Source of the DNA: CAYMTN01 sp964393335
GTDB lineage: Bacteria > Chloroflexota > Anaerolineae > Aggregatilineales > Aggregatilineaceae
Assembly: GCA_964393335.1 (NCBI GenBank)
Contig: CAYMTN010000012.1
Span: 1-44,131, forward strand
Reading direction: 5' to 3'
Length of the DNA stretch: 44,131 nucleotides
Below, piece by piece: positions 25,310 through 34,209 of the stretch. Every line of letters begins with the position of its first letter. Positions within the stretch are counted from its first letter, which is position 1. Below the pieces are notes generated by a model. The model did no database searches and had not been told where the DNA came from. It worked only from the letters and a program-made list of their open reading frames with translations. The translations under genes were made by a program, and so were the position numbers.

Positions 25310-26671
25310 ATGCCGAATGTCTACGTCGTGTCGGGCGGCGTCTCCAAATTCGCCAAAGCCCGCCCTGACAAAACGTTCCAGGCCGTGATCAAAGAGGCAT
25401 ACGAGTACGCCATCAGCGATCTGGGCCTGACGTTCCCCCAGTTCACCGAACTCGTTGATGGGTCGGTAGCGTCCTATTTTTCAGACCACTTCGCGCGGCA
25501 GTTGATGGCCGGGATCATGGCGCAGGACTATCTTGGCCTGTGCCCCAAGCCCTCGCACCGCGTGGAAGGCGGCGGCGCGACCGGTGGCTTGTGTTTTCAG
25601 GAAGCGTGGAAAAACATCGCCAGCGGTTATATGGACATTTGCGTCGCGTATGGTTTCGAGACGATGAGCCATGTCAATACCTGGAAGGGCAACGAGTTCA
25701 TCGCGCTGGCCTCCGACGTGAGTTTTGATTACCCGGTCGGCGGCTTCTACTCCGGTTATTACGCCATGATGGTCACGCGCCACATGAAAGAGTTCGGCAC
25801 GACAGTCGAGCAGTTGGCGCATGTCTCCGTCAAAAATCACGTCAACGCCTACTACAATCCCTACGCCCAAAAACGCAACCGTTACACCATCGACGACGTA
25901 CGCCGCGCCCCGATGGTTGCCTGGCCGCTGACCCGGCTGGACATTTGCGTGATGAGCGACGGCGCAGCCGCCGTGATCCTGTGCTCCGAGGACGGGTTGG
26001 AGAAGTTAGAGAACGCCAGCGGGCAGCGTATCCCGCGTGTGCTCGTGGAAAGCATCGGACGCGGGACGGACGCCATGCGCATGGCCGACCGTCCCCACCA
26101 GTCATACGACGATTTTATCACCAAAAACGCGCTGGAAATCGAGCGCGACAGCGCCGACACCTGCGCGTACTACAAAGACCTGTGGGATCGTGGCTTCCGC
26201 TACCCCGGCGTGCATTCGTTCCGCGCCGGGCGTATGGCAAGCAAACAGGCGTATGAGCGCGCCGGGATTCACGACCCACGCGCGGAAATCGACTTTGTCG
26301 AGCTGCACGACGCCTATACCTCGTCTGAAGTCCAGACCTATGAAGACATGGGCCTGTGCCGCTATGGCGAGGGCGGCGCGTTTGCCGCCAGCGGCAAAGC
26401 GTTTATGCCCGGTCTAGACTACGGTCTGGCGCTGCCCGACGCCCCGATCTGCCCGGTCAATCCATCCGGCGGGTTGATCGCGTGCGGCCATCCGGTCGGC
26501 GCAACCGGGCTGATGCAGGCAGTCTTCGCGCTGTGGCAGCTTCAGGGCACGGTCAACAAGCATTTTGGCGACAATACCTTGCAGATCGCGAACGCCAAAC
26601 GCGGCGCGATCCACAGCCACGCCGGGACGGGCACGTATGTCACCGTGTCGATTTTGGGAAAGGAGGCCTGA
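25310..26671 (+). CDS. Thiolase-fold acyl-CoA enzyme, SCP2-thiolase type, lacking the usual nucleophilic Cys
   Basis: This 453-residue protein has the two-domain thiolase fold of the SCP2/acetyl-CoA acetyltransferase group that works with DUF35 partners. The N-terminal motif that normally reads VEAACASGG is RVEGGGATGG here, so Gly89 replaces the Cys that carries the acyl group. The C-terminal active-site loop NPSGGLIACGHPVGATG is intact, with its Cys and His, as is ELHDAYTSSE. Cys95 lies six residues after the lost position but is not expected to take over. The enzyme may therefore be a retro-aldolase or a non-covalent C-C lyase (compare Ltp2 with a DUF35 partner in steroid side-chain degradation) rather than a classical thiolase. 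The DUF35 gene follows 3 bases later. Confidence 0.85.
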   Translation: MPNVYVVSGGVSKFAKARPDKTFQAVIKEAYEYAISDLGLTFPQFTELVDGSVASYFSDHFARQLMAGIMAQDYLGLCPKPSHRVEGGGATGGLCFQEAWKNIASGYMDICVAYGFETMSHVNTWKGNEFIALASDVSFDYPVGGFYSGYYAMMVTRHMKEFGTTVEQLAHVSVKNHVNAYYNPYAQKRNRYTIDDVRRAPMVAWPLTRLDICVMSDGAAAVILCSEDGLEKLENASGQRIPRVLVESIGRGTDAMRMADRPHQSYDDFITKNALEIERDSADTCAYYKDLWDRGFRYPGVHSFRAGRMASKQAYERAGIHDPRAEIDFVELHDAYTSSEVQTYEDMGLCRYGEGGAFAASGKAFMPGLDYGLALPDAPICPVNPSGGLIACGHPVGATGLMQAVFALWQLQGTVNKHFGDNTLQIANAKRGAIHSHAGTGTYVTVSILGKEA

Positions 26672-26674
26672 CCC

Positions 26675-27235
26675 ATGTCTGATGATCCGCATACACCGCC
26701 CCGCAAAATGGACGAAACGGACGACGGGCAGATTCTGTTTAACGTCCCGTTCCCGCGCACGCTGGACGCGGAATCGCTGAAAGCGCTCAAAGATATGGGG
26801 CCGATCGTCATCAAGCAGCCCTACCAGATCGACTACATCCATTCCTACGCGCAGGATTCGCCGTTTTTTGCCGGGCTGGCAAACGGCGTCCTGCTGGGCA
26901 GCCGCGATCCGGTCAGCGGTTACACCTACGCCACGCCGCGCGGTCACGATATGGCCAGCGGCCAGGAAACCGACTGGGTCGTGCTGCCGGATGAAGGCAC
27001 GATTCACGCCTTTACGGTGTGCCACTTCGGCTCTGAAGAATTTCTGCCGCAGACGCCGTTTGTGCTGATCCTGGTCGCGTTTGAAGGCGCGGATACGTTG
27101 TTCCTTTCGCGGCTGATCGGGGTCGATCCGCATGCCGCCTCGCTGGACTGGATCGGCATGAAAGTCCGGGCGCGCTACCTGCGCAACAGTAAATTTAAGC
27201 CGACGGACGTGTATTTCGTACCCGTCGAAGGCTAG
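26675..27235 (+). CDS. DUF35 / OB-fold acyl-CoA-associated protein with degenerate zinc ribbon
   Basis: This 186-residue partner protein is of the DUF35 type: an N-terminal helical and rubredoxin-like zinc ribbon part followed by an OB fold. The OB fold is recognisable from GTIHAFTVCHFGS, TPFVLILVAFEGADTLFLSR and the closing VRARYLRNSKFKPTDVYFVP. In ordinary DUF35 proteins four Cys bind zinc; here that region (about residues 72-100) has none, and the whole protein has a single Cys (FTVCHF). An AAAGGAGG ribosome site lies inside the end of the thiolase-like gene. Such proteins form tight complexes with SCP2-type thiolases and aldolases, which fits the neighbour. The lost zinc site parallels the lost Cys of the partner. 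Confidence 0.8.
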   Translation: MSDDPHTPPRKMDETDDGQILFNVPFPRTLDAESLKALKDMGPIVIKQPYQIDYIHSYAQDSPFFAGLANGVLLGSRDPVSGYTYATPRGHDMASGQETDWVVLPDEGTIHAFTVCHFGSEEFLPQTPFVLILVAFEGADTLFLSRLIGVDPHAASLDWIGMKVRARYLRNSKFKPTDVYFVPVEG

Positions 27236-27249
27236 GACCCGGCTCACGG

Positions 27250-27280
27250 CAGGGCAGTCGCACGCGGCTGCCCTGTTTTT
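27250..27280 (+). terminator. Intrinsic terminator within the acyl-CoA operon
   Basis: CAGGGCAG (27250-27257) pairs with CTGCCCTG (27268-27275), extended inward by further pairs, and is followed by TTTTT. It lies between the DUF35 and acyl-CoA dehydrogenase genes. It splits the cluster into two parts, with partial read-through expected because no promoter is evident after it. Confidence 0.75.
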
Positions 27281-27297
27281 GTCAGGAGGAGCAGCCA

Positions 27298-28440
27298 ATG
27301 GATTTTATGCTGAATGACGAGCAGCGATTGTTCCAACAGGCAGTGCGCGGTTTTTGCGACCGGGAGATAAAACCCTACGCCGCCGAAGTCGATGAAAGCG
27401 GGCACCTGCGTATGGCGGCCATCGCCAAAATGCCGGACCTGGGCCTGCTGGGCCTGCACGTGCCAGAGGAGTACGGCGGGGCCGATTTCGACAGCATCAG
27501 CGCCGCGATCGCGATGGAGGAATTGGGCCGCGCCTGCGGATCAACCGGGCTGAGCATCGAAGCGCACAACGAGCTGTGTTGTCTGCCGATCGTCACCTGG
27601 GGTACACCCGATCAGAAGGGACGTTTTTTGCCCCGGCTGACCGGCGGCGACGTGTTGGGCAGCATCGCGCTGACCGAGCCGGACGCCGGATCGGACCTGA
27701 TGGGCACGCGGACCCGCGCCGTCAAAGATGGGGATAGCTGGGTGATCAACGGCAGTAAAGCGTGGATCACCAACGCCAGCCTTGCCCCGGTGATCGTGAC
27801 GCTGGTACAAACCGCGCCGGACGCCGGGTCGAAAAGCTTCAGCCTGGTCCTGGTCGAAACGGACCGCGCCGGGCTGGACATCGCGCCGCCGGAAAAAAAG
27901 ATGGGTACGCATGGTTCCCCCGCGCACATGCTGACCTTTTCAAACGTGCGCGTGCCGTTGGGTAACCTGTTGGGCGAGGAAGGGCGCGGGCTGTATTACG
28001 TGCTGCAAACGCTCGACAGCGGGCGCATCGCGATTGCGGCGTTGTGCGTGGGACTGGCACAGGCTGCCTTCGAAGCTGCCCTGGCTTACGCCAAAGAGCG
28101 CCGCACCTTCGGCCAGTGCCTGGCCGACCACCAAGCGATCCAGTTCAAGCTGGCCGACGCGGCCATGCAGATCGAAGCGGCGCGGCTGCTGGCTCATCGC
28201 GCCGCCTGGGCGAAAGACCAGGGCGGGCGCTATAGTAAGCTGGCGTCGATGGCGAAGGTGTTTGCGACCGAGATGTGTGAAAAGGTGACGTTTGAGGCGC
28301 TGCAAATTCACGGTGGTTATGGGTACAGCCGCGAATTTCCGGTCGAGCGCATCTACCGCGACCAGCGCATGATGAGCATTGGCGAAGGCACCAGCGAGAT
28401 CAACCGGCTGGTCATCGCCCGCCGCTTGTTGGAGGAGTAA
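27298..28440 (+). CDS. Acyl-CoA dehydrogenase
   Basis: This 380-residue flavoenzyme introduces the alpha-beta double bond in an acyl-CoA. The family signatures are complete: ALTEPDAGSDLMGTRTRAV and AWITNAS (FAD and substrate binding), RRTFGQCLADHQAIQFKLAD, GGYGYSREFPVERIYRDQR and IGEGTSEINRLVIAR, where the Glu of GEGT is the catalytic base of short/medium-chain types. Length is typical. A perfect AGGAGG ribosome site lies 8 bases before the ATG. It follows a terminator-like hairpin and precedes the two CoA-transferase genes, which suggests degradation of a carboxylic acid that is first activated by CoA transfer. Confidence 0.94.
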   Translation: MDFMLNDEQRLFQQAVRGFCDREIKPYAAEVDESGHLRMAAIAKMPDLGLLGLHVPEEYGGADFDSISAAIAMEELGRACGSTGLSIEAHNELCCLPIVTWGTPDQKGRFLPRLTGGDVLGSIALTEPDAGSDLMGTRTRAVKDGDSWVINGSKAWITNASLAPVIVTLVQTAPDAGSKSFSLVLVETDRAGLDIAPPEKKMGTHGSPAHMLTFSNVRVPLGNLLGEEGRGLYYVLQTLDSGRIAIAALCVGLAQAAFEAALAYAKERRTFGQCLADHQAIQFKLADAAMQIEAARLLAHRAAWAKDQGGRYSKLASMAKVFATEMCEKVTFEALQIHGGYGYSREFPVERIYRDQRMMSIGEGTSEINRLVIARRLLEE

Positions 28441-28445
28441 CATCC

Positions 28446-29423
28446 ATGAAGGTTATAGAAGAAGGCCGGGGTGAATTGATCCAGCCGCCGGATAGCGACG
28501 CGTTTCGGGCCTGGAACCGCACACACAAATCACGCAAGCTCGAAGACAAACTCATGAACGAGCAGGACGCCGTCGCGCAGTTCGTGACCGATGGCTGTTA
28601 CCTGGGCGTCGAGTTGTACGGCACGGTGCGCGCGCCGATGTCCCTGGTGCGCGAAGTGCTGCGCCAGCGGGTGAAAGGTATCAAGCTGGCCGCGCAGGGC
28701 GTGCTGGAGCTGGACCTGCTGGTGGCGGGCGGCGGCATCGACGCCATCGAGGTGGCGTATCACGGCCTGGAAGTCTACGGCGTCAGTTCGCCGCTGCGCC
28801 GCGCCGTCGAGAGCGGGCAGATCGCGCGCGTGGTGGAATGGAGCAACGCCGGTTTTACGTGGCGGCTGCGCGCGGCGGCGATGGGCGTGTCGTTTTTGCC
28901 GATGCGGGCCATGCTTGGCACCGACACGTTTACCTACAGCGCCGCCAAAGTGGTCGAGGACCCGTTCACCGGGGGCAAAGTGTGCCTGGTACCCGCGTTG
29001 GTGCTGGACGTGAGCCTGATTCACGTCCACCGGGCGGACCGTTTTGGCAACGCCCAGATCGAAGGCATCAGCCAGTTAGCCTACGACTACGCCCGCGCCA
29101 GCAAACGGGTCATCATCAGCGCGGAAGAAATTATCGACACCGACGACATCCGCCGCCACCCGGATCGCACCGTGCTGCCGTATTACCTGGTCGATGCGGT
29201 GGTACATGCCCCCTTCGGGTCGCATCCCGGCGAGATGTATTACGTCTACGGGCGCGACGAGGACCACATCCGCGAGTGGGTCAGCGCCGCCAAAACCGCC
29301 GGCGGTGCCGCTGCGTACTTCGATAAATATATCTATCGCGTGGCCGACCACGCCGCCTACTGTGACCTGATCGGCGCAGAACGGCAGGCCGCGCTGCGCC
29401 GCCTTGCGGAGAAACACCGATGA
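28446..29423 (+). CDS. CoA-transferase, subunit A (glutaconate CoA-transferase type)
   Basis: This 325-residue alpha subunit of a class I CoA-transferase resembles GctA/CatI/IpdA. Visible stretches include GVELYGTVRAPMSLVREV, LDLLVAGGGIDAIEVAYHG and LDVSLIHVHRADRFGNAQIE, usual for the family. It would move CoA from a donor such as succinyl-CoA or acetyl-CoA to an organic acid, or, like IpdAB, act as a ring-opening hydrolase on a CoA ester. The start follows the dehydrogenase stop by 5 bases with GGAGGAG before it, and its stop overlaps subunit B by 4 bp, so the subunits are made in equal amounts. Confidence 0.88.
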   Translation: MKVIEEGRGELIQPPDSDAFRAWNRTHKSRKLEDKLMNEQDAVAQFVTDGCYLGVELYGTVRAPMSLVREVLRQRVKGIKLAAQGVLELDLLVAGGGIDAIEVAYHGLEVYGVSSPLRRAVESGQIARVVEWSNAGFTWRLRAAAMGVSFLPMRAMLGTDTFTYSAAKVVEDPFTGGKVCLVPALVLDVSLIHVHRADRFGNAQIEGISQLAYDYARASKRVIISAEEIIDTDDIRRHPDRTVLPYYLVDAVVHAPFGSHPGEMYYVYGRDEDHIREWVSAAKTAGGAAAYFDKYIYRVADHAAYCDLIGAERQAALRRLAEKHR

Positions 29424-30211
29424 GCGTTTCCAACACCAACGGCGACGGGCCGGACTATTCCGCTACCGAACTGATGATCTGCGTGGCCGCACGGCTGATG
29501 CAAGACGGCACGACCGCGTTTATCGGCACCGGCATTCCGATGCTGGCGGCAGCGCTGGCCCAACGTCTCTACACCCCGAACCTGATCGCTGTCTTTGAGT
29601 TTGGCGGCACCGGCGCGATCCTGGACGATCTGCCGCTGGCAGTCGGCGGATCGCGCACCTTTCACCGCGCGGTGGCTGCGTCCGGCCTGGGCGACATCAT
29701 GGAGATGGCGCAGCGCGGATTCATCGATTACGGGTTTTTGGGCGGGGCGCAGATCGACCGCTACGGCAACCTGAACAGCACCGTCATCGGGGACCACGCC
29801 GCGCCTAAGGTCCGGCTGCCGGGCAGCGGCGGCGCGAATGACGTCGGCTCGTTTTCGTGGCACACGATCACCATCATGCGCCACGACCGGGTCCGGTTTG
29901 TGCCGCAGTGCGACTTCGTCACCACGCCGGGTTACCTGAGCGGGCCGGGCGCGCGGGAGGCGGCGGGCCTGCCCGCCGGGACCGGGCCGATCAACGTGGT
30001 CAGCACGCTCGCGCGGCTGGGCTTTGATCGAGAGGACACCTGCCGCATGACACTGGAAGCCGTCTATCCGGGCGTTACGGTCGAGGACGTGATCACGAAC
30101 ACCGGTTTCGAGCTGTTGATCCCGGATACGGTGCCGGCGGTCGATCCGCCGACCGCCGACGAGCTGCGCCTGTTGCGCGACGAGGTCGATCCGCACCGGC
30201 TATACATCTGA
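29420..30211 (+). CDS. CoA-transferase, subunit B (glutaconate CoA-transferase type)
   Basis: This 263-residue beta subunit pairs with the product of the overlapping gene upstream. Glu60 in VFEFGGTGAILDD sits where class I CoA-transferases carry the catalytic Glu (pattern ExGxxG), so the transfer function looks intact. Other family stretches are FIGTGIPMLAAALAQ, IDYGFLGGAQIDRYGNLNST and LPGSGGANDVGS. It is the last gene of the operon; a hairpin without a T-tract follows at 30241. Real substrate unknown. Confidence 0.88.
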   Translation: MSVSNTNGDGPDYSATELMICVAARLMQDGTTAFIGTGIPMLAAALAQRLYTPNLIAVFEFGGTGAILDDLPLAVGGSRTFHRAVAASGLGDIMEMAQRGFIDYGFLGGAQIDRYGNLNSTVIGDHAAPKVRLPGSGGANDVGSFSWHTITIMRHDRVRFVPQCDFVTTPGYLSGPGAREAAGLPAGTGPINVVSTLARLGFDREDTCRMTLEAVYPGVTVEDVITNTGFELLIPDTVPAVDPPTADELRLLRDEVDPHRLYI

Positions 30212-30240
30212 TTACACGTTTATATATAGGGCAACTTCTC

Positions 30241-30272
30241 GCGCCGGACGGATCAAGCGACTCGTCCGGCGC
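30241..30272. other. GC-rich hairpin after the acyl-CoA operon
   Basis: GCGCCGGACG (30241-30250) pairs exactly with CGTCCGGCGC (30263-30272), loop 12 nt. No T-tract is seen on either strand, so it is a weak or factor-dependent terminator, or an mRNA end-protecting structure. Confidence 0.55.
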
Positions 30273-30341
30273 AAAACGTCGCTCAGCCCTCGAAGCCCTG
30301 GTATACTTACGCGTGCCTACCCTTGTTATCAGGAGCGTACT

Positions 30342-31502
30342 ATGCCCAGGTTTGTCTCAGATCGTGTAAACTCGGTTCCCCCGTCCGGCATTCGTAAATT
30401 TTTCGACATCAGCGCCACGATGGACGACGTGATCTCGCTGGGTATCGGCGAGCCGGACTTCGTGACGCCAGACGTGATTCTGCGCGCGGGAATCCGCTCG
30501 CTGGAACACGGGCACACCCACTACACCAGCAACAGCGGCACGCTGGAACTGCGCCGCGCGATTTCGCACTACTTGCAGCGCCTGTATGCCATCGACTACA
30601 ACCCGGATGCGGAGATTCTCGTCACTGTCGGCGTCAGCGAAGCACTGTACCTGGTGATGAACGCCGTGCTCAACCCCGGTGATGAAGTGATCGTGCCACA
30701 GCCCAGTTTTGTTTCCTACGCGCCCGAAGTCGTCTTCGCGGGTGGCGTCCCGGTCGTGATCGAAACGCGGGTCGAGAACGATTTTCAGGTGACCGGCATC
30801 GAAGTCGAGCGCGCCATCACGCCACAAACGAAGGCGATCCTGATCGGTTATCCTAACAACCCGACGGGTGCTGTCATGACGCGCGAACGACTGGCCGAGA
30901 TCGCTACCCTCGCGGCAAAACACGACCTGCTCGTGATCTCGGATGAGATTTACGAGCGGCTGGTGTACGGCATCGAGCATACGCACTTTGCCACGCTGCC
31001 CGGCATGCGATCCCGCACCATCGTGCTGGGCGGATTCAGCAAAAGCCATGCCATGACGGGCTGGCGGCTGGGTTATGCCGTCGGTCCTGACGAACTGATC
31101 GCGGCGATGCGCAAAATCCACCAGTACACGATCATGTCCGCGCCGACGGTGGCCCAGATCGCCGTAGCCGACGTGCTCGAACAGGCCGAGGCCGACGTCG
31201 AGCGCATGCGGCAGGAATATGACCGCCGCCGCCGCCTGATCGTGGCCGGGTTCAACGCGTTGGGCCTGAGCTGTTTTGAGCCGCGCGGCGCTTTTTACGC
31301 GTTCCCCAACATCACGGCAGCGGGGATGGACGAGCAGACCTTCGCGGAAACTTTGCTGCAAGAAGAGCGGGTCGCAATGGTGCCCGGTACGGCGTTTGGC
31401 GACTGCGGCGCGGGGTATGTCCGGGCCAGTTATGCGACCGCCTACGAAAAAATCGAGCAGGCGCTGGACCGCTTGCATCATTTCATGCAGCGGCACGGCT
31501 GA
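30342..31502 (+). CDS. Class I/II PLP-dependent aminotransferase
   Basis: This 386-residue cytoplasmic enzyme belongs to the aspartate aminotransferase fold type I group (AspC/PatA-like). Seen: substrate-side SLGIGEPDFVTPDVI, YPNNPTGAVMTRERL, SDEIYERLVYG and the PLP-lysine region GGFSKSHAMTGWRLGYAVG. The Arg that binds the carboxylate would lie in the C-terminal VRASYATAYE stretch. Amino-acid substrate is not clear from sequence; aspartate, aromatic or branched chain are all possible. It stands alone with its own upstream gap of 130 bp. Confidence 0.92.
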   Translation: MPRFVSDRVNSVPPSGIRKFFDISATMDDVISLGIGEPDFVTPDVILRAGIRSLEHGHTHYTSNSGTLELRRAISHYLQRLYAIDYNPDAEILVTVGVSEALYLVMNAVLNPGDEVIVPQPSFVSYAPEVVFAGGVPVVIETRVENDFQVTGIEVERAITPQTKAILIGYPNNPTGAVMTRERLAEIATLAAKHDLLVISDEIYERLVYGIEHTHFATLPGMRSRTIVLGGFSKSHAMTGWRLGYAVGPDELIAAMRKIHQYTIMSAPTVAQIAVADVLEQAEADVERMRQEYDRRRRLIVAGFNALGLSCFEPRGAFYAFPNITAAGMDEQTFAETLLQEERVAMVPGTAFGDCGAGYVRASYATAYEKIEQALDRLHHFMQRHG

Positions 31503-31580
31503 CCGTTCGCGGCCAGTTGCGCGGCCCCGTATTTTGCACCAGAATGGTGCCAGACAAGACCAGTGTAGGGAGTAGGGATC

Positions 31581-32204
31581 GTGGAAACCGAGGATCGCCA
31601 ACAACTGCTACGAGCACTCGACCAGATGATGACCGAGCGCATGGGAATCCAGCGTGCGCTTGATGCCAACGTCAAGGAATTCGCCAGTCGCTTGTTTGCC
31701 GCTTTGGAGCGGGCGCTCAAGGCGCTGGAAACTGCCGGTATTCCTGGCGTCGGCAAGTCACGCCGCCTGGTCCATCCGGCAGGTGGGCGCGAAGGGTTTC
31801 AAATGTTCATCGAAGACTGGAGCATCATCTTTGTGCCGGTGCTGGGGTTCGCCCGGCCCAACGCGCTCGACGAAGCCCGTATTCCGTCGGCGCAGTTCAA
31901 AGAACCGTGCGGGCGTATCGCCGTCTTCCTGACCGACGATCCCAATGGCACCGCCTTCTACGACTTCCTGATCTTCCACGACGGGTCGTGGTTCGCCTGG
32001 GGCTACGGCTGGCCGAAGCAGCAGTCGGATATCGAGAGCACCGATTTTGAGGCGCTGGCAATGGAGTTGGTCTACAGCTTCATCAAAGATATTTTCGTGA
32101 CGTGGCATACCCGCGAAAATACCAGCCTGGCATCGACGCTTGACGCCAAAAAACGCGCCTATGTCTACGGGCTGCCCGGCGAAGAACGGCAAGGCGGCGG
32201 ATGA
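31581..32204 (+). CDS. Hypothetical protein
   Basis: This 207-residue protein starts with GTG at 31581 behind a GGGAGTAGGGA ribosome site. It has an N-terminal helical part rich in Leu/Ala (about 1-55, possibly coiled coil) and then a mixed alpha/beta region with many aromatic residues (FQMFIEDWSIIFVPVLGF, FYDFLIFHDGSWFAWGYGW). No signal peptide, membrane segment or known motif is seen. A strong terminator follows 22 bases later. I do not recognise the family. Confidence 0.75.
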   Translation: METEDRQQLLRALDQMMTERMGIQRALDANVKEFASRLFAALERALKALETAGIPGVGKSRRLVHPAGGREGFQMFIEDWSIIFVPVLGFARPNALDEARIPSAQFKEPCGRIAVFLTDDPNGTAFYDFLIFHDGSWFAWGYGWPKQQSDIESTDFEALAMELVYSFIKDIFVTWHTRENTSLASTLDAKKRAYVYGLPGEERQGGG

Positions 32205-32226
32205 TCGCCAGCGGGCCAGTTGACCC

Positions 32227-32266
32227 ACCGGCGCGGACTCACGGGTGAGTCCGCGCCGGTTTTATT
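32227..32266 (+). terminator. Strong intrinsic terminator
   Basis: A perfect 15-bp stem (ACCGGCGCGGACTCA at 32227-32241 against 32246-32260), loop CGGG, is followed by TTTTATT. It ends the hypothetical gene. Confidence 0.9.
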
Positions 32267-32358
32267 CGCGCCAAAGGCTGGTCGCGCCAGTCGTAAAAGT
32301 CCGTGTTTTATGGAAGTCGCGTTTGGTCAACCATCCGTATAAAAGAAAGTGCTGTTGA

Positions 32359-34209
32359 ATGGGCAAACGGGCATCCTTATGTGTGGCCGGATTAGTTGTG
32401 CTGGCAGCCGCCGCGCTGCGCCTGATCCACCCAGGGATGTACGAGCTGTGGTGGGATGAAGTTCTCACCCAGTACCACGCGGTGCAGTTGGCACGGCATG
32501 GCGAGTGGGTATGGGTTGGAAACCCGATGTCGGCGGGCCAGGCGCTGTATCATTCGCCCTTCGGGGTGTATGTTACCGCGTTGCCCTACTTCGTTTCGTC
32601 TCATGTCATCGGCCCACGCCTTTTGTACGGTGTTTTAGGCACGCTAACCGTAGTCAGTACGCTGGTTTTTGTTCAGCGCTACTACGACTGGCCCTCAGCG
32701 ATCCTGGCGGCGCTTTTGGTCGCCGTGAACCCACTGGCGATTTATTGGAGCCGGTTTGCCTGGCATCCTAACATCGCCGCGCCTTGTATCGTATTGTGGA
32801 TAATGACCGGCGTGTTAGGTTACTACGAAGACAAGCGCTGGGCGCAAATTGCCCACTGGTTGCTTCTCAGTATGATCTTCCAGGCAGATACTGCCCTGGG
32901 CGTAATCATCCCGCTGTCAGTTGGGTTAGTGATCGTGAAGCGTGCGTGGCATAAAACGACAGCCCTCGCCGTTGGGCTGGCCGGGCTAACACTGATCCCC
33001 TGGGTTATCGGGCTGGTCGGCGTACACCAGGGTTGGTTCGTCGGCCCGCCCTCCAATGACCTGGGGCGGTCGATCAACTACCTCGCAATTCCTTCACCCA
33101 GGGCTATCGCGGAAAATGTTGGGCTATTGATGGGCCGGTATGGTTATCATCTCAACACGTTGGCCGTCAGCGATCATCACGCCGATTGGTGGCCGGACAA
33201 ACGCCTGAATATCTTCCTGGCAGTTCATACCATCGTCATCGTTGCGGGCTGGGTGTATCTACTCAGGCAGCGCTGGCCCGCCCGGTTTATTGCGATTGTC
33301 CTGGTGTGGCCGCTGGTATTCCTGTTCTATTCGGGCGACATGGTGTTCGACTTTTACATGATGGCCTCCGTGTTTGCGGCTGACGTGATATTCGGGATCG
33401 TGTTCGGGCGACTCTGGAAATGGCACCGGTTGACTATCCTGGTTGCTGTGGCGTTGATTTCAGCGCAGGCATGGCTGACACTGGCCCTGTTGGACCGTGA
33501 GCAGCGGAGTGATCAGGTGTTTTCACTGTCAGAACTGCAAGACATGGTGCACACCTGGGTCAAAGCCGGGGGTGAGGTCGTTGTCCTTGATGAATCGCAG
33601 CCCGGCGAGGCGGCTCGGCTTCAACGAGAATGGCGTATGAAGTGGCAGATTCTCGGCGAGCAGTATCCCATCCGCCTCGTCACGGAGCCACATGCTTTTC
33701 CGGTTGCCGCACGCGGAGAAACGCTGGTGAGCGTTACGGGTGGCAGCGTGATCCCTGACATGATCGGTGAGGGAACGCTTATCACCACCCCGCAGCGCAC
33801 ATTTCGCTGGATCACGGTAAAGGCTTCGGATTTCCCCCCCTGTAACTTCTTGCCCGGTGGCGAGTTCAGCGGCCTCATGCAAGTCATAGGCGTGTCGGCT
33901 CATTCTCGCCAGGATGAACTATGGCCGCTGCTCGTTGTCTGGCAGCCCCTGAAAACCGGCGATCACCGGTATCATTTTTCGGTGCGGCTCGTTGGCAGCG
34001 ATGGCACCTCATATGGGCAGGTAGATGGCTCGTCGCTGGAGCCGAATTTGTGGCGCAAAGGGGACCTCGTTTTTACTCGATTCTTTATGCCCCCGCTAGC
34101 GAACAGCGTAGAGTGGCACGTGGAACTGCTGCTTTACTCCTGGCCGGAGATCGTCAATGTTCCCATAGCCGGGCAGGATGGGGTCGTGATGCGGTTGCAG
34201 GCCCGCTGA
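32359..34209 (+). CDS. Membrane glycosyltransferase-like protein (PMT/ArnT superfamily)
   Basis: This 616-residue protein has about ten membrane segments in its first 390 residues and a soluble C-terminal domain (about 390-616). The first loop holds ELWWDEVLTQYHAVQLARHG; an acidic pair here (WDE) is the hallmark of GT39/GT83-type lipid-phosphate sugar transferases. FAWHPNIAAPCIVLWIM is typical of the next segments. Such enzymes move a sugar from a polyprenyl-phosphate carrier to a protein or lipid on the outer face of the membrane. The C-terminal domain is a beta-rich part without a recognisable match. It is a single-gene unit; the next gene, dnaA, is 580 bp away. Confidence 0.75.
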   Translation: MGKRASLCVAGLVVLAAAALRLIHPGMYELWWDEVLTQYHAVQLARHGEWVWVGNPMSAGQALYHSPFGVYVTALPYFVSSHVIGPRLLYGVLGTLTVVSTLVFVQRYYDWPSAILAALLVAVNPLAIYWSRFAWHPNIAAPCIVLWIMTGVLGYYEDKRWAQIAHWLLLSMIFQADTALGVIIPLSVGLVIVKRAWHKTTALAVGLAGLTLIPWVIGLVGVHQGWFVGPPSNDLGRSINYLAIPSPRAIAENVGLLMGRYGYHLNTLAVSDHHADWWPDKRLNIFLAVHTIVIVAGWVYLLRQRWPARFIAIVLVWPLVFLFYSGDMVFDFYMMASVFAADVIFGIVFGRLWKWHRLTILVAVALISAQAWLTLALLDREQRSDQVFSLSELQDMVHTWVKAGGEVVVLDESQPGEAARLQREWRMKWQILGEQYPIRLVTEPHAFPVAARGETLVSVTGGSVIPDMIGEGTLITTPQRTFRWITVKASDFPPCNFLPGGEFSGLMQVIGVSAHSRQDELWPLLVVWQPLKTGDHRYHFSVRLVGSDGTSYGQVDGSSLEPNLWRKGDLVFTRFFMPPLANSVEWHVELLLYSWPEIVNVPIAGQDGVVMRLQAR

